Below, piece by piece: positions 26,082 through 35,098 of a stretch of DNA of 60,317 nt. The DNA comes from Psychrobacter phenylpyruvicus DSM 7000 = NBRC 102152 (GTDB lineage: Bacteria; Pseudomonadota; Gammaproteobacteria; Pseudomonadales; Moraxellaceae): NCBI RefSeq assembly GCF_000685805.1, contig NZ_JMKP01000020.1:1-60317 (forward strand). Direction: 5' to 3'. The notes beneath the pieces are model-generated. The model did not search any database, was not told the origin of the DNA, and was given only the letters and a program-made list of their open reading frames with translations. The stretch's first letter is position 1; every line of letters begins with the position of its first letter. Position numbers and translations under genes: made by a program.

Positions 26082-27380
26082 ATGACACATACCGAACTAC
26101 CCTCCAATGATAGCACTTTAGAAGACTTACAAAACTTGGAGACTGCTTTATCTGAGACTCTGTTTGACAGTTTTGACACCGGTTACTATATCGGCATGAT
26201 GTCAGGGACCAGCCTTGATGGTATGGATGCAGTCATTTGTCAGTTTGATGACTCTGATAATGAGAAGATTGTTGCCACACATACTAAGCAGTTCCCAGAG
26301 CACCTACGCGATACCCTGTTAGCGTTATGCCAACCCAATGGCATCGCCAATCTAGCTCACCCTGTAAAAAACACCATTTTAGAACAACAACCCCACAGCG
26401 AGCTGGAATGGTTTGGCTGGGCCAGCCGCGAATATGCCGAATTTGCCAGTACTGTTGTCAACGAACTTCTTGCAAAGTCAGGCATTGCTGCTGATGCCAT
26501 TTTAGCCATTGGCTGTCATGGTCAAACCGTGCGTCATCGTCCAAATCTAGGCTTTAGCTTGCAGCTGGTAGACCCAAATATTATTGCAGAACGCACTGGA
26601 ATCAGTGTGGTTAGCGACTTTCGCCGTAGAGATATGGCCGTTGGGGGTCAAGGCGCTCCTTTAGCACCAGCTTTTCATTTGGCACAATTTGCTGACCCAA
26701 CACAGTCTGATAAAGACCTAATTGTGGTTAATCTAGGCGGTATTGCCAATATTACCGTTCTACCGAGCAATAAAGCCGACCAAGTTATTGGCTACGACAC
26801 GGGGCCGGCAAATATTTTGCTAGATGCTTGGTATCAGAGCCATCATCCTCACTCTGCCACACTTTATGATGACGCAGGCCAGTGGGCACAGTCGGGTACC
26901 GTCAATACAGAGTTATTAGCCCAGCTTATGGCTCACCCCTACTTTAGTCAAAGTGGGCCCAAAAGCACAGGCCGAGAGGAGTTCAACTTAGACTGGCTGA
27001 CCCAGCAGATTGAGGACTTCAGCGCAGAGACCGAGCAGAGCGTTGATGCCGCTTCAGTACAAGCCACCTTGACTCAGCTGACCGCTCAGAGCTTGTGTGA
27101 TGCCATTCAAACCGAGTCTGATCGCTTAAGCCTCAAGCCTGGCAATATCATTGTGTGTGGCGGCGGTGCTTATAACCCCAATTTAATTAACCAAATTGCG
27201 CAGCAGCTGCCAAAATGGCAGGTGGCCACAAGCCAAGAGTTTGGCATAGCCGCTACTTGGGTAGAAGCTATGGCGTTTGCTTGGCTGGCACGTCAGACCA
27301 TTATAGGCGAGACGGGTAACCTGCCCGCCGTCACTGGTGCGTCTAAGGCTGTGGTATTGGGTCAGGTTTGTTTTGCCTAG
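26082..27380 (+). CDS. anmK: Anhydro-N-acetylmuramic acid kinase
   Basis: A cell-wall recycling enzyme: it hydrolyses and phosphorylates 1,6-anhydro-MurNAc to MurNAc-6-phosphate. The ATP-binding start IGMMSGTSLDGMDAVICQF occurs at about residue 37, with IGCHGQTVRHRP, VSDFRRRDMAVGGQGAPL and GYDTGPANILLDAW in order, all diagnostic. KSTGREEFNLDWL is near the C-terminal third. At 432 residues it is longer than the 370 of E. coli, with an extra acidic N-terminal stretch of about 35 residues. agcaggcct precedes the ATG. Divergent from tyrS. Confidence 0.95.
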   Translation: MTHTELPSNDSTLEDLQNLETALSETLFDSFDTGYYIGMMSGTSLDGMDAVICQFDDSDNEKIVATHTKQFPEHLRDTLLALCQPNGIANLAHPVKNTILEQQPHSELEWFGWASREYAEFASTVVNELLAKSGIAADAILAIGCHGQTVRHRPNLGFSLQLVDPNIIAERTGISVVSDFRRRDMAVGGQGAPLAPAFHLAQFADPTQSDKDLIVVNLGGIANITVLPSNKADQVIGYDTGPANILLDAWYQSHHPHSATLYDDAGQWAQSGTVNTELLAQLMAHPYFSQSGPKSTGREEFNLDWLTQQIEDFSAETEQSVDAASVQATLTQLTAQSLCDAIQTESDRLSLKPGNIIVCGGGAYNPNLINQIAQQLPKWQVATSQEFGIAATWVEAMAFAWLARQTIIGETGNLPAVTGASKAVVLGQVCFA

Positions 27381-27393
27381 CCAAAGCTATAAG

Positions 27394-27437
27394 CACAGAT
27401 AGCTTTAAACACAGATAGCTTTAATCACAGACAGCCT
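27394..27437. repeat. 16-bp tandem repeat, about 2.7 copies
   Basis: cacagatagctttaaa (27394-27409), cacagatagctttaat (27410-27425) and a partial cacagacagcct (27426-27437), between the convergent anmK and thioredoxin genes. Confidence 0.75.
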
Positions 27438-27462
27438 CAGACAGCTTGTCATGCCAACAGTC

Positions 27463-27900
27463 TTAAGCCAAAGACTGTACCCATTGTACAATCTGATTAC
27501 TCGGCAGTGCTCCTGACTGTCGGGCAATTTCTTTACCGCCTTTAAAAGCCACCATGGTCGGCAAGCTACGAATGCCATAGGGGGCTGCGGCTTGCTCAAA
27601 CTTATCAGTCTGCAACTTAGCAAATACCACATTTGGCAACTGCTTAGCGGCTTGCTCAAATTGTGGCGCCATCATATGACATGGCTGACACCAGCTTGCC
27701 CAAAAATCAACGATGGTTAACACCTCATTTTTTTGAATGGTTTTATGGGCGGTTTGACCAGTTAATACTACAGGTTCTGCTATCAATAAAGGGCTTTGAC
27801 ACTTACCACATACCGGACTTTGGTTCAGACGTTCAGCAGGGATTCTATTGGTTGCCGCACACTGAGGGCAAACCAAATGTAATGATTGTGAGTTACTCAT
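27463..27900 (-). CDS. trxC: Thioredoxin 2 (TrxC-like) with zinc-finger N-terminus
   Basis: A cytoplasmic thiol-disulfide reductase with the TrxC layout. An N-terminal zinc-binding module has Cys11/Cys14 (CPQC) and Cys31/Cys34 (CGKC), and a thioredoxin domain follows. The active site reads WCQPC (residues 70-74) instead of the usual WCGPC. The rest of the fold is conserved, including VVFAKLQTDKFEQAAAPYGIRSLPT with the cis-Pro. AAAGGTATAAAATT precedes the ATG. TrxC proteins often respond to oxidative stress, but no OxyR site is evident. The Gly-to-Gln change could alter redox potential or partner choice. Confidence 0.9.
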   Translation of the reverse strand: MSNSQSLHLVCPQCAATNRIPAERLNQSPVCGKCQSPLLIAEPVVLTGQTAHKTIQKNEVLTIVDFWASWCQPCHMMAPQFEQAAKQLPNVVFAKLQTDKFEQAAAPYGIRSLPTMVAFKGGKEIARQSGALPSNQIVQWVQSLA

Positions 27901-28146
27901 AATTTTATACCTTTAGAATTATCATAAAAATTACTATAAATAAACGGTTTAGAGATAGACTTTAATAACTTAGTGTAGCCTTAATCAAATACACTTAGCC
28001 TATACAAATAGTCAATCTTTCTTCTGCAATTTGTTATATTATACAATTATATATATTGATACTTAGAACTGGATTTCAATAGCCCAAGTCTATCCAATTA
28101 TAATCATCAGTGGCTCCAGTTAACCGGTCTTTAATGCGAGGCTATC

Positions 28147-29940
28147 GTGGCGGAAAAACAAACATCAGCTAATCGTCTTGAAAACAGCAGCTGGCTTGCT
28201 AAGTTAATCCCAGAGTGGATATCGACTTATGACACCTCTCGCCTGCCCGCCGATATCATTGCAGGACTGGTAGTCGGCATCTTAGTTATCCCTCAAAGCT
28301 TGGGCTACGCAGTATTGGCAGGCTTGCCCCCAGTTTATGGTATCTATGCCTCCATCATACCGGTGCTGGTTTATGCTTGGGTTGGCTCAAGCAATATACA
28401 AGCCATTGGCGCCGTGGCCATCACAGCCATTATGACCGCCAGTAGCTTACATGGCTTAGCCATAGAAGGCAGTGTGCAATACGCGATGCTAGCCAGCTTA
28501 CTGGCACTAATGATGGGCTCTATACTTTGGCTCGCGGGCAAGCTCAAACTTGGCTGGATTATGCAGTTCATTAGCCGCGGCGTATCTGCAGCCTTCGTTA
28601 GTGGTGCCGCGGTATTAATATTTGTTAGCCAACTAAAATACGTGACCAATATTGCGGTTAGTGGCAACACTTTACCAGGCTATGCCGCAAGCTTATTGAC
28701 TCAATTAACTACCTTTCACTTACCTACCTTTATCATCGGCAGCGTTAGTTTTACATTATTTATGCTAAACCGTTACGCCAGTCATTGGTTATGGCAGTCT
28801 TGGTTACCCTCTGCTAAAGCCAAATGGGCAGGGCGTTTATTCCCCTTAGTAGTGGTCATAGTTGCCATTGCCTTGAGCCATTTTGGTCATTGGTCCAACC
28901 AAGGCATTCGCATTATCGGTGAAATCCCCTCTGGCTTGCCAATGCTAGCTGTGCCCAAGTTTGACTCTCTGTCTCAGGTCGCAACCTTATTACCTACCGC
29001 AGGGTTAATGGCCTTAATTGTGTTTGTGTCTAGTAGCTCGGTCGCCAGTACTTATGCTCGTATGCGAGGTGAGAAATTTGATGCCAACAAAGAGCTTCAA
29101 GGGCTAGGCTTGGCCAACATAGCCGGAGGCTTTAGCCAAAGCTTTCCGGTAGCTGGTGGCTTCTCGCGTACCGCTATTAATGCCGACTCAGGCGCTAAGA
29201 CTCCTTTGGCCAGCATCGTTACTGTGATTATTATGGTGGCCGCTTTATTGGTATTAGGCGACATAATCGCTCCCCTCCCTTATGCGCTATTGGGGGCAAT
29301 GATTATGGCCTCTATTATTAGCTTAATTGATGTAGATACCTTCAAGACAGCATTAAAGACAGACCACTTAGATGCCTTAAGCTTTGCGGCTACCTTCGTT
29401 GGCGTGCTGTTATTTGGTCTTAATGTGGGTTTGGTGATTGGTATCATTGTGTCTTTTGCAGGTCTAATATGGCAATCAAGTCAGCCGCATATTGCAGTGG
29501 TCGGCCGACTCGAGGGCACAGAGCATTTTCGTAACATTCACCGTCATAATGTGATTACCTATGACAACCTGTTAATTATGCGGGTCGATGAGAGTCTTTT
29601 TTTTGGAAATAGTGAGTCAGTTTATACCCAGATCAAAGATGCTCTCAATCAGCACCCTCAAGCCCGTGAACTGGTACTAATTATGTCCTCGGTGAACCAC
29701 ATTGACCTTACCGCTCAAGAGATGCTCATTACCCTAAACCGTGAACTTAAAGCTGCCGATAAGCGTTTGCATTACAGTTTCATCAAAGGCCCCGTTATGG
29801 ACATTATTGAGCAAACCCCTGTCATTACTGAGCTTTCTGGGCGTGTCTTTTTGAGCACCATGCAAGCAATTACCTTATTAACCGATGATGACCCACATAA
29901 CGATACTTATCCCACGATACAAAAAAGAGAATTTGAATAA
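28147..29940 (+). CDS. SulP-family anion transporter with STAS domain
   Basis: A SulP/SLC26 carrier for inorganic anions such as sulfate or bicarbonate. The membrane part, about ten or more helices in residues 30-430, begins with PADIIAGLVVGILVIPQSLGYAVLAGLPPVYGIY, the SulP signature. A C-terminal cytoplasmic STAS domain (about 450-570) contains LVLIMSSVNHIDLTAQEML. The start is GTG with gagg five bases upstream. Two DUF442 genes follow on the same strand, which hints at sulfur metabolism, though the transported ion cannot be read from sequence. Confidence 0.92.
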   Translation: MAEKQTSANRLENSSWLAKLIPEWISTYDTSRLPADIIAGLVVGILVIPQSLGYAVLAGLPPVYGIYASIIPVLVYAWVGSSNIQAIGAVAITAIMTASSLHGLAIEGSVQYAMLASLLALMMGSILWLAGKLKLGWIMQFISRGVSAAFVSGAAVLIFVSQLKYVTNIAVSGNTLPGYAASLLTQLTTFHLPTFIIGSVSFTLFMLNRYASHWLWQSWLPSAKAKWAGRLFPLVVVIVAIALSHFGHWSNQGIRIIGEIPSGLPMLAVPKFDSLSQVATLLPTAGLMALIVFVSSSSVASTYARMRGEKFDANKELQGLGLANIAGGFSQSFPVAGGFSRTAINADSGAKTPLASIVTVIIMVAALLVLGDIIAPLPYALLGAMIMASIISLIDVDTFKTALKTDHLDALSFAATFVGVLLFGLNVGLVIGIIVSFAGLIWQSSQPHIAVVGRLEGTEHFRNIHRHNVITYDNLLIMRVDESLFFGNSESVYTQIKDALNQHPQARELVLIMSSVNHIDLTAQEMLITLNRELKAADKRLHYSFIKGPVMDIIEQTPVITELSGRVFLSTMQAITLLTDDDPHNDTYPTIQKREFE

Positions 29941-30063
29941 TCCAATATAGAAATACTGTTCAAATAAAATATGCCTACAATAAAAAATAGGGACTGAGCT
30001 TAAAATGTTAAAATCAGGCTCACCAAATTCACATAATTTATTCAGCGGGCAAAAATTAATACC

Positions 30064-30390
30064 ATGAGCGACTCTTTAACCATTTATAAGCAAATTTATC
30101 CTGTTCAATGCCTAAAGCTTTCTGAAATGGGCTACCGTTCAATTATAAACGTTCGTCCTGATAACGAGGTGGAGAACCAACCTTCGAGCCAGACACTATG
30201 TTCAGCTGCAGAGCAAGCCAACTTGAATTACTGCCATATCCCTTATGATGAAGAGCGCTTAAGCTGTCACACAGTTGCGCAGTTTGCTGAGCAATACCAT
30301 AAGTTGCCCAAACCCATCATGCTATTTTGTGGCTCAGGGGCACGCGCTAAATTGCTGTATCAAAGCGCCTTGATGCAAGGTTTACTATAA
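30064..30390 (+). CDS. DUF442 phosphatase/sulfurtransferase-like protein, copy A
   Basis: A 108-residue soluble protein of the DUF442 (Blh, beta-lactamase hydrolase-like) family, which has a tyrosine-phosphatase-like fold. The catalytic-type loop is IMLFCGSGARAK with Cys89 and Arg94 (C-x4-R). GYRSIINVRPDNEVENQPSS is the conserved N-terminal block. Relatives are linked to hydrogen sulfide or persulfide detoxification in Xylella and Agrobacterium. It is a paralogue of the next gene, with Cys and Arg at the same residue numbers. 123 bases downstream of the SulP gene; the ribosome-binding site is weak. Confidence 0.82.
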   Translation: MSDSLTIYKQIYPVQCLKLSEMGYRSIINVRPDNEVENQPSSQTLCSAAEQANLNYCHIPYDEERLSCHTVAQFAEQYHKLPKPIMLFCGSGARAKLLYQSALMQGLL

Positions 30391-30588
30391 CTCAGGGTCC
30401 CAAGGTTTTATGTTTCAAAGCTTAATATCCTACAACTTCAGTTAAGCCCGGCCCGTTTAAGGTAGCGTGGATCACTTAAAGCTTTGATACTTATCTTGAA
30501 CAATAAACCAATTTTAAGCGTCTATTATTTAGTAAAATAAACCGCAGAATATCTATTTAAAAAAGTTTTTATTAAAAAGGAAAAGATT

Positions 30589-30921
30589 ATGTCACATCAA
30601 GTGAGTTTTTCAGGTCAAATCACTCCAGAACAAGTAAAAGAAATTGCTGACCAAGGCTTCAAAACCATCATTAATAACCGTCCAGATGGCGAAGCTGCTG
30701 ATCAACCAACTAGCGCCGATATTGAAGCGGCTGCAAAAGCCGCTGGCGTTGCGTACAAAGAAATCTCATTTGCGGGTAATGAATTAAACATGCAACATGT
30801 TGAAGATTTCGCCGATTATTTTAATCAAGCTGAGCAGCCCATTTTAATGTTCTGCCGTACCGGTAACCGCTCGAATGGCTTATATGAAGCGGCCAAACAG
30901 CGTGATATGTTAGACGACTAA
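30589..30921 (+). CDS. DUF442 phosphatase/sulfurtransferase-like protein, copy B
   Basis: A 110-residue paralogue of the preceding protein with a more typical active loop, ILMFCRTGNRSNGL (Cys89, Arg94), and the block GFKTIINNRPDGEAADQPTS. An AAAAAGGAAAAGATT region before the ATG gives a good ribosome-binding site, better than that of copy A. Copy A has GSGAR where copy B has RTGNR, so their substrates may differ. A terminator lies about 100 bases downstream. The SulP-DUF442-DUF442 order suggests a small sulfur-related unit (inference). Confidence 0.86.
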   Translation: MSHQVSFSGQITPEQVKEIADQGFKTIINNRPDGEAADQPTSADIEAAAKAAGVAYKEISFAGNELNMQHVEDFADYFNQAEQPILMFCRTGNRSNGLYEAAKQRDMLDD

Positions 30922-31353
30922 TTTAGCTTAGAGGTTTAATGTAGCTTTGAGAGTTAATGGTCAGTAATAATGACAGGCTTAGCCTACATAACCCTCACAC
31001 ACCTCTTTTAACTGCGCCCGTCCAAAATTTGGATGGGCGTTTCGTTTATACCCCTTTCGATAATCACATTAGGTACCCCTATCTAATGAAGCCGGTGAGA
31101 TAATCGTTTTAGAAGGTGCGTTGAGGAATTAAACTTACGTGTTAGATTAATAATTAAAAGCCATTTACTAGTAATAACATTCCAATCAAGCTTGCAGGAA
31201 GCAATAAAATCCATACAGTTCAAATCAACGATAACCTGCTAAAATCAAAAAGAACATTCGGGTTTTCCTAGATTGTCTCTTATGACCTTAATTGGAATGT
31301 CACAGGTGGTTTGCGTAATTTAAACATTCACATTGCAAATTGGCTAATAAAAC
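30922..31353. other. Intergenic region upstream of the orphan lipoprotein
   Basis: No gene seen in about 430 bases. It contains the copy B terminator (31015-31050) and a distant inverted repeat, acattccaat (31177-31186) and attggaatgt (31291-31300). Confidence 0.5.
31015..31050 (+). terminator. Intrinsic terminator after DUF442 copy B
   Basis: cgcccgtccaaa pairs with tttggatgggcg (one wobble) and is followed by tttcgttt. Confidence 0.75.
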
Positions 31354-32055
31354 ATGAACAGATCTATAAATAGAATCGTTGCAGTTTCAAGCGTCTCCTT
31401 ATTGTCATTAACGTTAACAGGGTGCCTTACTATGGTTGCTACTGGTCAAGCCACTAAGGAGAGAAACAAAATCACTTATACCAAAATAGATGAGGATGTT
31501 ATAAGAAATATTGGTTATACCTCTATAGAAAACAACTCTGATAAAAAAATGGTACTGCTCGGAGATAAGTATTCCTATGTATTAAGTAGGGGTATTGAAG
31601 ATGTAGATCTAATGACTAAGTTAGACCCTAAATATTTACAGATGCCAAAAGTAGTGTACGTGGATAGAAGTACCGAAGACTATATATCAACTGACTTAGA
31701 CTTTGATTATGTAAGACCGGATGAGAAATATACTGACCAAGAAAAATCTATTCTAAAAAATATATGTAATGAAACCAAGACCAATAGCTGGAAACCCAAA
31801 ACCTATTATCATTGCTCAAGTACATTAAAGGGTAATCTTTATAAAACTCGAACTTCTGATAAAAGAAACTACTCCTTAAATCAGGGGCGTAAAGTTGAAA
31901 TTAGACAAATGGGTTCGACCACTTATAGAGAATATGGTGACCTATCAATATTGCCTTTAACCCTTGCTGTTGACGCCGTCACTTTACCTTTACAACTGCT
32001 CTGGTTAGGAAGCTCATGGATTATCTATAATAATAATCAAAGTCAGCAAAACTAA
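31354..32055 (+). CDS. Orphan lipoprotein
   Basis: A 233-residue predicted lipoprotein. The signal peptide has a basic start (MNRSINR), a hydrophobic core and a clear lipobox LTGC (Cys at residue 24). The mature part is rich in Lys, Asn, Tyr and Ser. It ends with a hydrophobic stretch LPLTLAVDAVTLPLQLLWLG, which recalls small YceK/YidQ-type envelope lipoproteins. Two internal cysteines, in the NICNETKTN and YYHCSSTLKG segments, could pair. Codon use is visibly more A/T-rich than in neighbouring genes, and it stands alone between terminators, so horizontal gain is possible. Function unknown. Confidence 0.75.
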   Translation: MNRSINRIVAVSSVSLLSLTLTGCLTMVATGQATKERNKITYTKIDEDVIRNIGYTSIENNSDKKMVLLGDKYSYVLSRGIEDVDLMTKLDPKYLQMPKVVYVDRSTEDYISTDLDFDYVRPDEKYTDQEKSILKNICNETKTNSWKPKTYYHCSSTLKGNLYKTRTSDKRNYSLNQGRKVEIRQMGSTTYREYGDLSILPLTLAVDAVTLPLQLLWLGSSWIIYNNNQSQQN

Positions 32056-32451
32056 AGGATAGAAATGTTGGGTTAAATGGGAGTGAAATGTACGTCTCGT
32101 ACTATGGGGTGTGGACACACCCATAGCCACACCCTACACTATCATTTATTATGATTGAAGCTGTCAATACGGCACATATGGGACAATTGGGGAATGACTC
32201 TATGTGCCTATTGCTAACTAGCAGTGGATTTAATTTTGACAATCAAGTATCTCTTATTATGTAGTAATTTTGACTGTCCATCTTCAACGCTTATTACTAA
32301 AAGAGGTATATGTGCTTCAAGTTTGCTCGCGTAAACTATTTAAAGATAATAACATTCAAATTAATAATCTAAAAAAACCACCCCAACTATAAATAGCTGA
32401 GGTGGTTTTTGATGGAACGTGGAACTAAAGTTTCAGTTCAAGCCTGAGAGC
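32056..32451. other. Intergenic region between the lipoprotein gene and ahpF
   Basis: No gene seen in about 395 bases. It contains a hairpin-forming stretch, ctatggggtgtg/cacccatag (32103-32126), soon after the lipoprotein stop, and the ahpF terminator at 32371-32410. Confidence 0.5.
32371..32410 (-). terminator. Intrinsic terminator after ahpF
   Basis: On the minus strand aaaaaccacc pairs with ggtggttttt, ending in a T-run. Confidence 0.8.
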
Positions 32452-34029
32452 TTACTGCATCACTAAATAATCAAACGCACTCAGTGCTGCTTTTGACCCT
32501 TCGCCCATCGCAATGTTAATTTGCTTAAATGGGACGGTAGTTACGTCACCCGCTGCGAAGATACCTTTACGGCTGGTACGACAGCGCTCATCAATCTCAA
32601 TCTCGCCAAAGCGGTTCATATCAACGAAGCCTTTCACAAACTCTGAGTTTGGTACCAGTCCAATTTGTACGAATACCGCTGACAAGTCTTGCTCTTTAGT
32701 TTCGCCGCTACTACGATCTTCATAAACGATTGAGGTCACTTTACCATCAGTCGCTTTAATTTCTTTGGTCGCCGCTGAGGTAATGATGTCAATGTTTTTG
32801 GTTTGTTTGGCTTTATCAATTAACACCTGATCAGCTTTTAAGTCGTCAGCAAATTCAAAGACAGTCACATTTTTAACGATACCGGCCAAGTCTAACGCAG
32901 CTTCAATACCTGAGTTACCACCACCAACGACAGCGATGTCTTTACCTTTGAAGAATGGGCCGTCACAGTGTGGACAATAAGCAACACCGCTACCAATGTT
33001 TTCTTCTTCACCTGGAACGTTTAGTTTACGCCACTGAGCACCAGTCGCCAGAATAATACTGCGTGTTTCAAACTGCTCACCTGTGTTCAGATGAACGCTG
33101 TAGTTACCATTGTCGGTTTCAGTTAACTCTTTTACGCTAACGTGCTCTTTGATAGTAATCTCATACTCTTTTAAGTGCTTTTCAAAGTTCGCTGATAGCT
33201 CATTACCTGTGGTTAATGGTACTGAGATTAAGTTTTCGATACTTTGAGTGTCTTTTACTTGACCACCGATACGGTCAGCAATGATAGTCACTTTAAGACC
33301 TTTACGTGCACTATAAATTGCTGAGGCTACACCCGCTGGACCACCACCGATAACGGTAACGTCTTGACGTTCCAACTGCTCGGTGTCATCTGATACTGCA
33401 GACAGTAAATCAGGATACTGCTGTTGTAATTTGTCAATAATACGTGCGGTATCTACTTTACCATTCAAGAAAGGTTCGCCGTTTAGGAATACCGCAGGCA
33501 CCCCTTGGATATTATTGGCTTCAACCTGCTCTTGGAACAGACCACCATCAATCATTTCGTTGCTAATGCCATCATTCAATAAAGCAAACTGGTTCAGCGC
33601 CTGCACCACTTCTGGACAGTTGTGGCAAGACAAAGACACATAAGTTTGGAACTGAAGTGGCTGCCCAATACGTTTCACCATATTCTGAATGCTATCATCA
33701 AGTTTTAGGGTGTGCCCGCCAGCTTGAAGAATGGCTAAGATTAATGATGAGAACTCGTGTCCGCCTGGAATACCACTAAACACGATACCTGTTTCAGTCT
33801 CTTTTGCATCAATCTCAGTGGTAATTTTAAAACTGATTGGGCTAGGTAAGCTGTCATCAGTAGCATTTTCATCAAAGTTAATTTTGTCACTAGTGCCTGC
33901 AATTTGAGTCAAAAACTTTACCAACTCAGCACGTTTTTCATGGTCACCGCTACCAATTACAAAGCTAATTGGACGGGTCATATTTTCACTATAGCTTTTT
34001 ACAGCATCTAATAAGCCTTGGTCTAACAT
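32452..34029 (-). CDS. ahpF: Alkyl hydroperoxide reductase subunit F
   Basis: The flavoprotein disulfide reductase that passes electrons from NADH to the peroxiredoxin AhpC. The N-terminal tandem thioredoxin-like domain carries the CHNC disulfide (about residues 134-137). The C-terminal thioredoxin-reductase part has [19 protein letters not shown] for [16 protein letters not shown] with the redox Cys pair near residue 350, and [17 protein letters not shown] for NAD. The tail [16 protein letters not shown] is also typical. Its 525 residues match the family. AAGGAGTTCAAT is an excellent ribosome-binding site. ahpC, usually directly upstream, is absent here. Confidence 0.96.
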   Translation of the reverse strand: MLDQGLLDAVKSYSENMTRPISFVIGSGDHEKRAELVKFLTQIAGTSDKINFDENATDDSLPSPISFKITTEIDAKETETGIVFSGIPGGHEFSSLILAILQAGGHTLKLDDSIQNMVKRIGQPLQFQTYVSLSCHNCPEVVQALNQFALLNDGISNEMIDGGLFQEQVEANNIQGVPAVFLNGEPFLNGKVDTARIIDKLQQQYPDLLSAVSDDTEQLERQDVTVIGGGPAGVASAIYSARKGLKVTIIADRIGGQVKDTQSIENLISVPLTTGNELSANFEKHLKEYEITIKEHVSVKELTETDNGNYSVHLNTGEQFETRSIILATGAQWRKLNVPGEEENIGSGVAYCPHCDGPFFKGKDIAVVGGGNSGIEAALDLAGIVKNVTVFEFADDLKADQVLIDKAKQTKNIDIITSAATKEIKATDGKVTSIVYEDRSSGETKEQDLSAVFVQIGLVPNSEFVKGFVDMNRFGEIEIDERCRTSRKGIFAAGDVTTVPFKQINIAMGEGSKAALSAFDYLVMQ

Positions 34030-34486
34030 ATTGAACTCCTTATAGGATATTTTTATCTGATATAGTTATCTATATATATGATTTGTCTGTAGCGAGATAT
34101 GGCACGTTTTATATAGGCCTTCTCTACTGTCGATACTTGTATTATCGGGTCTGTAGACCAAAACAACAAGCTGATTAAGTCAAACCTTGTGATTGATAAA
34201 ACAAATCTAATATCATTTATTGTTTTATATTACAAAACCAGTAATGCTTTTTCATTAAGCTTTTTTGAAACATAAAACTAGAGTTTTACAGGGTCATTAA
34301 TATTGTAATTAGAGAGTAAACCAGCCATTTTAATTATGGTTTTTCTTAACTAATTTGGGTACAATTTAGTTAAGACCAATAACAAATATTTCTTTGCTTT
34401 CCACCCTTGGACAGTGGGTAAATGAAGGATAACTCCCTTATATTCACCGTCTTTATAAATCAAAAAACTATCGTAAGGATAATTCC
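34030..34486. other. Divergent promoter region of ahpF and the DUF465 gene
   Basis: No gene seen in about 455 A/T-rich bases. I looked for an OxyR-type site near ahpF. atagttatctat at 34052-34063 has 4-base rather than 7-base spacing between its half elements, so it is not a match. Confidence 0.5.
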
Positions 34487-34714
34487 ATGTTTCATGAACA
34501 CCGTGATTTAATCTCTGAACTTAAAAACACAGACCTATTTTTCCAAAAGATGTTCAAAGAGCACAATGACCTAGATACCGAAATTGATAAGCTAGAAAAT
34601 GACGTAGTTAAGTCAGTAAGCCGTGAAGAAGAAATCGAAGAGATGAAACGTCGCAAATTGGCCCTAAAAGATGAAATCGGCCGTTATTTAGACGAAAAAA
34701 GCAAAGAACAATAA
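34487..34714 (+). CDS. DUF465 (YdcH-like) small helical protein
   Basis: A 75-residue, highly charged, entirely helical protein of the YdcH/DUF465 family: HEHRDLISELKNTDLFFQKM, then EHNDLDTEIDKLE and EEIEEMKRRKLALKDEIGRYL. It should form an antiparallel coiled-coil hairpin. The function of the family is not settled. AAGGATAATTCC precedes the ATG and a strong terminator follows, so it is a single-gene unit. Confidence 0.9.
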   Translation: MFHEHRDLISELKNTDLFFQKMFKEHNDLDTEIDKLENDVVKSVSREEEIEEMKRRKLALKDEIGRYLDEKSKEQ

Positions 34715-35098
34715 GTCTATCTAGCGCAATTTGCTGTTGATCAGTAGGTAGCCGATTAATAGGTTATAGCTTAGCTTCATCTATAAAGCCCTACTAATAA
34801 TGTAGGGCTTTATCATTTATTGACAATCAAAAACCTTTGTTTACGTTTGTTAACTCGCACTATCATAGTTGTGCGTACTTATTAACTCATTTTTTATGTT
34901 AATATAGCTTCGATAGGCATTAAATTCGCCTTTACACACTTTTTTAACCTCTTCTTTATATAATAATTATTAATCTAACTGTCCTTTATTAACTTGTTTT
35001 CTTATTATAAGAATAGCAACAAAACCAATAATCTCAGTCTAGTGACAACATTCAGTGCACTAGCATTAATTAAATACAAATAACTCATACGGTATTAT
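34715..35098. other. Intergenic region upstream of rnr
   Basis: No gene in about 385 bases. It contains the DUF465 gene terminator and an A/T-rich stretch that should hold the rnr promoter. No element stands out. Confidence 0.5.
34782..34816 (+). terminator. Intrinsic terminator after the DUF465 gene
   Basis: ataaagccctac pairs with gtagggctttat. Confidence 0.85.

Noticed and set aside
34052..34063. OxyR-like site atagttatctat upstream of ahpF
   Set aside because: The half elements are 4 bases apart, whereas the OxyR consensus needs 7 and a second repeat, which is absent.
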